Shown piece by piece: positions 56,400 to 64,000 of a DNA stretch of 64,000 nucleotides. The position numbers and the translations under genes are program-made. The stretch's first letter is position 1; every line of letters starts with the position of its first letter. Origin of the DNA: Hemerocallis citrina. Taxonomy: Eukaryota > Streptophyta > Magnoliopsida > Asparagales > Asphodelaceae. The DNA is taken from contig CM030359.1 of the NCBI GenBank assembly GCA_017893485.1, positions 30,880,430-30,944,429 of the forward strand, given 5' to 3'. The notes under the pieces are model-generated. The model did not search any database and was not told the origin of the DNA. It saw only the letters and a list, made by a program, of their open reading frames with translations.

Positions 56400-58148
56400 A
56401 GAGCCTAAAATATGGCCATGAAGAGGTTGTTTACTGAACTGCCATTGTCCACCAGGATGCGGCGCACCTCATGATTTAGCATGCGAATGTTTATGACCAA
56501 TGCATCACAATGAGGTGTTTGGACACCTTCTAAGTCCTTGTCAGAGAAAGATATCGGGATCCTGGTGCGTTTGGCAGGCGAAATGTTATCTATGGAGTTG
56601 TCTTTGCAAACGAAAGCTTTGCGGGAGGAGTTGGAATCTCCCTCCATCAAGTCATCATGAATGGAGTGGAGGATGGTCATGTGTTCAGAGTATTGCATCT
56701 CGCATGGCCTCTGCTGATGCTTATCAGCCCCCCAGGACGGAGAATTTTCGGCGTCGTTGTCTTTCTGAACGAAGTTGGAGAGATAGCCCATGTGAACCAG
56801 GGCTTCTAGTTCTTCATTATGGACTCGACGGTTGTAAGTAGTGTGTCCTTGATCTCTGTGAAATGTGCACCACTTATTTTTTTCCCTTCTTCTGCTAGAC
56901 GTTGACATCGTGGGGGAAAGGCAGATTATTCTATTCTCCTCCACTTCCAAAAGGATGGCTGATACGCTTGCATTGAGAGGAGTGAATCTGTCGAAGCGTG
57001 ACGCTAGAGTTGGACGGCGTGAACTTGCACCGTTTTTCTGAACTTTCCTAAGTTCTTCTTTGCTTGTGTTCTTCCGTTTGTTCCCGGAAGATGAATCGTT
57101 CTTGCCTTGAAAGTATAGAGCTTCCTCGACCATGATGTATTTTTCACTCCTTTCCAGGAGCTTAGTTACATTTTTGGGAGGCCTTTTTGCGAGAGAGGCT
57201 TTCTAGTCTTTGTCAGTGACGTTGTGGCAAAAAGCAATAGTTGCGACTGAAGTGTTCAAGGCAGAAATTAGCCTTGCTTTAGTAGTAACATACTTGACGA
57301 AGTCTTGCGGCGAAAGAGCTGCAGTTGCAACTGAAGTGTTCAAGGCGTAAATTGACCTTGCTTCAGTTGTAAAATGCTTGACGAAGTCTTGCAGCGAAAG
57401 TGCTGCAGTTGCGACTGAAGTGTTCAAGGCATAAATTGACCTTGCTTCAGTTGTAAAATGCTTGACGAAGTTCTTTAGCAGTTCTCTATCTTTTTGCTTC
57501 AATTCTAGCAGGAAAACACTGGTTTTTTCAGTTCTCTGACTAGTAACAAAGTGTGCAATGAAGAGTTCCTCGAGCTGATCGAAAGAAAATGTGGATTTGG
57601 GTTTCAGATGTGAATACCATTCCCTAGCTGATCATTTCAGTGTAGCTGGAAATGTCCGACACATGAGTGCATCGGTGGCGTTATAGAACATCATAAGTGT
57701 TTTAAAGATCTCGATGTGGTCTGTCGGGTCTGATTCCCCATTGTAGGACTCAAACTGAGGAGCTTTGAAGTTCCTTGTAACAGGTGCATCGATGATGGTT
57801 TTGCTAAAGGGATGTCAATTTGGGCGGTAGGCCCTGTTGGATCAGTTTCTCTCATTCTTCATCTGTTCTAGGCGGTCTTCTACTTCTTGATATGGCGAAG
57901 GACTTGGTCGTCCTTCTTTTGGGATCTAGTTGAGGCATTGTGGACTGAGATGCGGTCGTACAGAAGATGTTGTTCAGGACGTTTTTTTTCCAGGAGCCCC
58001 CCAGTACCACTCCGTTGGAAGGAGCGTGATTAGGCTGTCGGGGTGACTATTGAGGGGCGATCTAATTTTCCATAGGAGGAGCTTGTTGACTAAGAGTGGT
58101 AGTGCGATGGCTGGAGACCGCCCCTTTACCTCTTAGTCTTTGTGGCAT
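56400..58148 (-). pseudogene. gag: gag of element F, with an internal triplication
   Basis: Starts at ATG 58148 (MPQRLRGKG), 45 bases after the 5' LTR, matching the gag starts of A, C and E. The N-terminal half is full of stops. The capsid domain is readable near 57800-57180, with a tandem triplication of 28 codons (see 57241-57492). The downstream open stretch 57133-56405 has KNDSSSGNKRKNTSKEELRK, then a zinc finger WCTFHRDQGHTTYNRR in which the last Cys is Arg. The frame continues into protease (RRILVDNGSSVNNLF), which is cut by insertion G at 56297. Confidence 0.85.
57241..57492 (-). repeat. 84-bp in-frame triplication within gag of element F
   Basis: The block beginning TTGCGACTGAAGTGTTCAAG recurs at 57241, 57325 and 57409, spacing exactly 84 bases. 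It encodes three copies of about 28 residues built around FVKHFTTEARSIYALNTSVA. Elements A and C have a single copy (YVKRFTVEARSIASLDQSVA in A). The last copy is incomplete at its right side. Confidence 0.92.
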
Positions 58149-58175
58149 GACGATAAGTCTTACTTGTGTAGTTTT

Positions 58176-58190
58176 CCACAGACGGCGCCA
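58176..58190 (-). other. Primer-binding site of element F
   Basis: The minus strand reads TGGCGCCGTCTGTGG, three bases after the 5' LTR. It is the same as in element A. Confidence 0.8.
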
Positions 58191-58193
58191 ATC

Positions 58194-58815
58194 TGTTGCT
58201 GCTTTTTTCGGTGTGGGAGCAAACAGATAGTGAGTTAATAATGGATGGAAACTACTAAAAGTCAAACCTGTGCCTTGGCCATTAAAAGACGTTAGAGCTC
58301 CTGAGATTGAATCTGGATCGTTGATTGACCTCCTGTGATATGAACTTGACGGTAGATGATGCGACCGATGGACCTGCAAAAACATCTGAAACACCGGGGG
58401 GTGGCCCCCGGTGACAGGCCCTCCGACGCTCAAGTCAGAACCAGAAAGAGAGAGAGTAATAGAGTGAAAACTGGTGAATTTTTTATTACCTCGAGGCTGA
58501 TGAGGGGGAGGAGTATCTAAAGGTCTGAGAGACATTCTAGAAGCCGAATCGTCACCGTCGGATCTTTCATGTCCCCCCTGAAGAGAAAAGATATTCCTGT
58601 GAGAGAATAAGAGATGAGACTCCTAGCCATCATGGGCTGGGTGTCTCTCTTAGTGGGCCTAGTCTGTCACCTTTTATGGGCTTGAGAGAAGCCCATGTCT
58701 TGGAGTGGGCCCAAGCTTGTAAAATAGGCCTGTGGTGGCTAATCTGCCTGTAGACGCTTTGAGATCCGTGCAGGGATCGTACAGCTCTGATCTGCTGCGT
58801 TTTTTACCATCATCA
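58194..58815 (-). repeat. 5' LTR of element F
   Basis: 622 bp with the same ends as the 3' LTR. Scattered differences, mostly transitions, separate the two copies. The TATA box position here reads ACCTTTAGATACTCC (58510-58524), so the promoter motif is destroyed in the LTR that would drive the element. Confidence 0.93.
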
Positions 58816-60889
58816 GATCATGCTTTTTTGAATAGCTTGATTTTTGCCAACTATGATGATGAGATTACAATTTCTCATTGTTTACAAGTGATGATGAGAT
58901 GGATTATGTCTCTGAACTTTCACACTATGATTCATTGATTTAATGATTTATAGAAGTGACTAGTGATGAAATAATCCAATCTGAGCTTTATGTGTGTTCA
59001 ATTGCCAAATTTTGGTTCGGTATTCTGTTTTAATCATACTATGAACAGCCATAGTGACTACTAGTGAATCATAAATCATAACCATATACTGGATTGTTGC
59101 TGCTTTGCTACATTGCTATTGAGCCTTTGCTTCTTTGCTACTTTGAGTCTTTGCAGAGTTGCAGTCTCATTAATCTCTTCAAAGTAGCAGTGATTGATTA
59201 CAGTTTCTTAATATTTATAAGTGATGATGAAATGAATTATGTTTTTGAAGTTGCATACTATAATTCATTGATTTAATGATTTATATGAGTGATTAGTGAT
59301 GAAATAATCTTATCTGAGCTTGATGTGTGAACATAGAGTGATTGTTGCTTTGTTGTGTTGCTTCTTTGCTACGTTTTGATTGTTATTTTTTGCTACTTTG
59401 AGTCTTTGCAACATTTTGTGCCATTTTGCTATATTTTGCATCTGCTGATTATCAAGATGATGATGATGATGATGATGATGAATAAGGTAACATTTTATTC
59501 AATACTCTACATCTTTTGTTTTCTTTCCCTACTGCATGCATTGAACCGATGCCCACAAAGAATGCAATATCATTTACTTTAACTTTCTCATTAAGTTTAC
59601 TTAATTATATATACTGTTTATAATTAAGTAATACCTCATCTAGTTATATATACTGCTATGGAAGACGGTCTGTGATAAATTGTGGTAATACTAATACCTC
59701 ATCTAATTACTGCAGATATTCAAGATGCATGTTTTATCAGTTGTGCTGAAGTTTGATCATTTATCAGTTGTTGCATTGGTGAGTTGTTTAAGACATTTGT
59801 TTTTTCAAAATAAATGCTCTGGTAGAATTTTGAATGACTAACATGCTTCTAGAAATAAATATCAGTGGTAATAACATTTAGATCTGTATTTGACAGGGTT
59901 GCATGTTGATGCAGTTGTGGCAAGGGGGAGAAGTATAACCTTAGTGAATGGGAGCGACATACAGGATGCAAGAGTAAATAAGGGAAGAAGTATAATCTTA
60001 GAGTTTATTTTTTCCTTTATTTTAAATATTTGATATATAACCATTTATTTATCTTTACTCTTTTGATGGACATTTTCGTAATGCACATATTTTGGAGGTC
60101 ATGATATGTTAGAAATAGACGAACCAGTATATCAATAGCAACATTAGATATGCATATTAGCATAAACAACTAGGTTTGATTTTGAAGATGATTGAAGGAG
60201 AGTAATATATAATACTAGAGAATCTTCCAAAATAGAGCTGTTTGAACACAACATGTCATCATGCACTAGAAAATACAGGAGGATTGGTAGAGAATGTGGT
60301 CTACCACTGTTACCTTGGTCATTAAAGTATTGATATAACATAACAAACCACATATGACAACATAGAAATATGCCTTAGAATTTATCTGCGAAAAGTGATG
60401 TATTAACTGCAGATGGCTACTGACTATGTTGGCATATTGAGAATGCATGCTTAGCTCTATATATTGTATATAGGCTTTTAAGTGAATTTATAGATGTGCA
60501 TATTTAGTTCTGTTAGAACATTCTGAAAATATGAATGATATACATGCTGCACATTTTTCTACTATCATCCATTTTCTATCTCAGCAAAGCTTAAATAAAA
60601 TTGCTTACAGTGCATAAGTTTGAGAACTCTTCAATTTGCTACATTTTGATTGTTTCTTCACTTTGCTATATTTTGCTTCACTTTGCAGTGTCTGCAAATT
60701 GCTTAATTGTTTTAATGCTTGGGATGAGGCCTGCAAATTGCAAAAGACAAAAGTGTTACATAAACTTGTAATTTCAAATTGTCAATTATAAGCTTTTATA
60801 GTTGTATTCATTTGTAATTTGTAATTTGCATTGATTCAAAATCTAATTAGCTACATTCAAAACTGAATAACCTTCATAATTTCGGTTAG

Positions 60890-61048
60890 TTCGGTTATTA
60901 ACCGAACCGAACCGAACCGACTTTTCGGTTCGGTTATAACCGAAATTGTAGGTTTTTGGTTCGATTTTTGGTTTTAGTTTTACCAAACCGAAAAGTTCAG
61001 TTTGGTTTATTTTGGTTCGGTTCGGTTTTGAACCGATGAACACCCCTA
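60890..61048 (+). repeat. Right subterminal and terminal repeats of the hAT element
   Basis: CCGAA repeats in plus orientation near 60899-60920, then inverted TTCGG copies to about 61025, and the terminal repeat ending CACCCCTA at 61048. The subterminal region is denser in CCGAA/TTCGG units than the left one. Confidence 0.75.
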
Positions 61049-61231
61049 TTAGAAATTAGTTAAAGAGATTAGTTTGGACCCCCAGTCTTCATGAGTATTT
61101 TCCCTTTGTGGATTATATAGAATTTCAGACTAATTTGTTGTACAATCTGGACTAGTAAACCAAAAGTTCTAGACCAGAGTTGTTGCAAATGATACCAAAA
61201 TCCACGGTGAAGATTTTCTTGAGTCGATAAT

Positions 61232-63698
61232 TGATATGGATAAAAATAGAACCAATTTGGAATCATTCAAATCGGGCACAAATCTTAAAAGTCTTAGGGT
61301 TAAAACAGTAAATTTCACTAGAACGGGTTCGTGAATGATAACTGGGTCTCTTTTAAGCACAATGACCCAAAACAAACTAGTCTAAATTGGGTTGTCATAA
61401 CAGCCCAATATGAAAGAGCCTATGATTATTTAAACATGATTTAAACATGATTTAAACTCAATTATCCATAAGAGAATGTTCAAAACCATATCTCATATCA
61501 TAAGAAAAGTTTTAACTCTATCACCACAACCACTCTTGTCACGCCCCGCTTTCAAAAAATACGGAATACGAGTACATAACATTGGCCCAACAAATGACAA
61601 GCGTCACCCATAAGCTGTTTATCCGTTCAACTTAACAATATAATCAATACAGAATAATTGCACAGGCAATAATAATAATCTCCTGAACATTAATACTTGG
61701 AATGAAGCAATAAAAGTATCCAAATACAATAATAATCCAACGTCTGGAAATAAATACCAATGTTCAGGACATAAACCCAATACAATGAAATAACAATAAA
61801 TCAATAGTTAAGTCTTCATAACAAAGCAATAATTTATTTATGTCGTGACTATACGTGTAACCCTATTATCCATACTATATGATGTTCAAGATTCAATATT
61901 TTTAGAGTCAAATTGGCACGATGTCAAGAGAATTGGGGTTATCTCGTGTAAACCCTCAATAAACCCAACGAAAGAGATAAACAATGTATGATACAATGAA
62001 CAAGGGATCTACTTGCAAGAGTTTCGACAAAACTTGAATTTGATATAATTAACAATTTAAGAGGACAGTGACTTGTCTTATTAACGGTGAAATTGAATAC
62101 CAAGAATAACGGGATAAGAATTCCGAGGCAACGAACCCACGAACACACAACTAGGACGTGCAAACCACGTGCAAAAGAACAAAGCAGCAACACAAGAGCC
62201 ACAACAGCAACAACTGTCGGCAAGAGAGAGAGGGAGCACGACAATGGCAGCCACGGCAAGGGGGGTGTCACTGACGGCGAGCGACGTCGGGCGGTGTGGA
62301 GGCGTCGATGGCAGTACTGGGGAAAGAGGGGACAAGACAGCAGCAGCGATGGGGTTTCTTTGGCGCTGCTGTGCTTGGGCGGGAAACAGAGAAGGGGGAT
62401 AGGGTTTCGGGCTGTGCACGCTGGGGGGTGATGGGAGGTGGCGACGTCGAGGGGGTCACCGGAGAGGAGGGTCAGAGATGGGTGATGGAGTTTGGGCGGG
62501 AAACTCAGTAACGGGGAAGATGTACAGTAACAGGAATTCTGACGGGGGGAGAGAGTAGGAGAGATAATAGATGGCTAGCGTTTCAAAAATGTGCAATTTT
62601 TATGATTTGCATTAGGGTTATATTTATAGGGTTCAATTAGGGTATTAGGTTAGTGATTTAGGGTCCAATAAGAGCGGTTTTGGGTCAAGAACAATAGAAA
62701 CTGGGTTTTAAGGTTCAAATAAGAGACAGATCTGGATCAATGGGTTCAATTAAAATACTCGCAATTAAATAAAGGAAACATAGCATTAACAAGAAAATAG
62801 ATCGTCAAGAAAAACAAGGAATTTCATGAACAAAAATTTAAATCCAAATAAATAAATAAATAATACAAATGAATATAAATTGGGCTTGAAAAATATACTG
62901 AAATTCGCCAGGAAAAATCAGAACAAATAAAATAAAAAAATAATTCAATATAGGGATTTTAAATAGAAAATCAAGAAATAATAATTGATAATTATAATCT
63001 TAATAAAAATAAAATCCTATAACAAAATAATATTCGAGTTTATCAATTTATTAAAAATAATTCAATAATAATATATATATATATGATTTGGGCTCAAATA
63101 TAATTATTCGATCATAAGAAATATAAAGTAAGATCAAAATACACCATTATTCAAAATGAATAAAATTTTCGATTAGAAAATACTTCAATTAAAGATCCGA
63201 ACAAAATTTAGCACAAAAATAAATTTATAAAAATCAAATTGTGGAAAATACACGGAAAATAATAATTATTAGGAATGGGGGTTACAACTCTTATCTCCTC
63301 ATGAAGAAGAGATGACAAATTATATCTAAAACACTGAGAAGTAGAGATAAATCATTATCTTGAAACTGGTCCCCCTAAGCGACTGTAAATATCCCATGAC
63401 CTCCACAGAATTCAGGTAATCGGTATTTGGCTACTAAAAACTCTTATATATTTCTAGAGTTCTGAATTGAGCATCCGAGGGTCTATCACCGGGGCCAACC
63501 CTGATGTTTCAGACTTTTGCAAGTCAATTAAGCAATCGTCATCATCCAGATCAGATCCAACGGTGTAAACAAGTTATAGTTAGGAGTCAAGATCAGTTTG
63601 CAATAGTCAACATCTGTGATAATTAAAAGGTTAGGTTTTATTGTTTCTAAAAGAATTTACATCATATGTTTGCTCCCACACTAAAAAAAGCAGTAACA
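61232..63698 (+). repeat. 5' LTR of element E, split
   Basis: Two parts, 61232-61536 and 63287-63698, together about 717 bp including the duplicated ACTCT. Both ends match the LTRs of A and C. The stem-loop block is at 63468-63515 (GAGCATCCGAGGG, CACCGGGGCCAACCCTG). Confidence 0.82.
61537..63286 (-). repeat. Solo LTR (1.75 kb) with target duplication ACTCT
   Basis: Begins TGTCACGCCCCGC and ends GGGGGTTACA. It is flanked by ACTCT at 61532-61536 and 63287-63291. It is the same family as 5530-8467. A minus-strand TATA box (CCCTATAAATATAACCC) lies near 62613-62630, downstream of which (leftwards) is a GC-rich leader, so the LTR is in minus orientation. No coding domain. Confidence 0.88.
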
Positions 63699-63772
63699 GA
63701 TTGGCACCGTCTGTAAGAAACAGCAAAGATCTTCGATCAAACTTCACCAGTAAATTACTGATTTTTCAAGTC

Positions 63773-64000
63773 ATGCCTCAAAAGAGGAAGAATGCAATGG
63801 CCACTAGCCATTTAGCTAACAATCCTCATCCTCCCCTTTAAACGGGGCAATAATCCCCTCAAGCGGGAAAACAACTCCCTTAAACAGGGCAACAACCTCC
63901 TCAGTGGCAACCTCCATCTCTTCCTCAACAAGTTGATCACCCGACGTCGCAACCCCCACTCATCGGAGATGCATTTGTAGGCTCTCAACCACGTCACCCT
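63773..64000 (+). pseudogene. gag: gag N-terminus of element E, broken, cut by window edge
   Basis: ATG 63773 opens MPQKRKNAMATSHLANNPHP, like the gag starts of A, C and F. A stop follows at 63839 and further stops in the Gln/Pro-rich leader. Only the N-terminal leader lies in the window; the capsid domain would be to the right. Confidence 0.72.

Larger units (their letters stand above)
36370..58815 (-). mobile_element. Element F: non-autonomous Tat-lineage retrotransposon, 22.4 kb with nested insertion
   Basis: Two LTRs (58194-58815 as 5', 36370-36994 as 3') with identical ends and a GATCA duplication at 36365-36369 and 58816-58820. Minus-strand order: primer site, gag (58148-56400), protease (56500-56297 and 45104-44880), integrase tail (44600-44455), a long tandem-repeat 3' region (44455-37013), polypurine tract and 3' LTR. 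Reverse transcriptase, RNase H and the integrase core are absent. Without insertion G the element is about 11.25 kb. It sits inside the hAT transposon. Movement would have needed proteins from an autonomous relative. Confidence 0.9.
33067..61048 (+). mobile_element. hAT DNA transposon, about 5.5 kb without the nested insertion
   Basis: The left end reads TAGGGTTGTTCACACTTCGG and the right end, in reverse complement, TAGGGGTGTTCATCGGTT, giving imperfect terminal inverted repeats. Flanking 8-mers are TTTGAAAT (33059-33066) and TTAGAAAT (61049-61056), an 8-bp duplication with one difference, as expected for hAT. Subterminal clusters of CCGAA repeats lie at both ends (33090-33130 and 60890-61035). 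Inside is a broken transposase (about 34024-35944). The insertion of element F at 36370-58815 divides the 3' part. The remainder, 58821-60890, is AT-rich with no open gene and a GAT microsatellite at 59457-59480. Confidence 0.86.
61232..64000 (+). mobile_element. Tat-lineage element E, 5' end (runs off window)
   Basis: Plus strand: 5' LTR from 61232 (TGATATGGATAAAAATAG) to 63698 (GCAGTAACA), interrupted by the solo LTR 61537-63286. The primer site is TGGCACCGTCTGT at 63702-63714. The gag start is at 63773 (MPQKRKNAMATS), followed by stops and a Pro/Gln-rich leader to the window edge. The TATA position near 63382 reads CTGTAAATATCCC, changed from CTATAAATACCCC in element C. The short gap 61057-61231 between the hAT element and E shows no feature. 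Confidence 0.82.

Overview
This window is almost wholly transposable elements, stacked inside one another. The element types (Tat-lineage and Tekay-type Ty3/gypsy elements, Ty1/copia, a plant hAT transposon, a LINE-like retroposon, kilobase-scale solo LTRs, a foldback MITE) point to heterochromatin of a large flowering-plant genome. No ordinary host gene, rRNA or tRNA gene was recognised. Nearly every coding region is broken by stops or frameshifts, so most entries are pseudogenes.

Left third (1-33 kb). A minus-strand Tat-lineage element (A) runs off the left edge and abuts an older LTR remnant (3940-4762). Next come two minus-strand copies (B1, about 4985-9890; B2, about 11297-16469) of a plant transposon-associated gene. 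B1 is split by an LTR-like insertion (5530-8467) and B2 by a 3.16-kb solo LTR (12641-15795, target duplication AAATG). A plus-strand Tat element (C, from 16470) has its gag split by a 4.6-kb solo LTR (17302-21891, target duplication CCATG), which itself carries a palindromic MITE in a TA microsatellite. C stops abruptly at about 24150 against a minus-strand copia fragment whose 5' LTR sits in the gag leader of a further Tat element (D). A 2.5-kb LINE-like retroposon follows, with an 18-bp target duplication and a zinc-knuckle ORF but no reverse transcriptase.

Right half (33-61 kb). Three insertions can be read with their duplications. A hAT transposon (33067-61048, 8-bp duplication with one mismatch) was entered by a 22.4-kb Tat element F (36370-58815, duplication GATCA). 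F's protease region was entered by an 11.2-kb Tekay-type chromovirus G (45105-56296, duplication TGCTG). F has gag and protease but has lost reverse transcriptase, RNase H and most of integrase. In their place is a 7-kb 3' region of tandem arrays. The largest is a roughly 3.9-kb array of 60-bp units, each holding a small inverted repeat whose arms co-vary. In one frame the units encode a 20-residue repeat that resembles the tail of the integrase remnant.

Right edge (61-64 kb). A plus-strand Tat element (E) begins. Its 5' LTR is split by a 1.75-kb solo LTR (duplication ACTCT), and its gag start is at 63773. The five Tat elements share a signature: LTR ends TG...CA, a primer-binding site resembling TGGCGCCGTCTGTGG, and a gag start shortly after it. 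No homology search was possible, so family names rest on recognised motifs.
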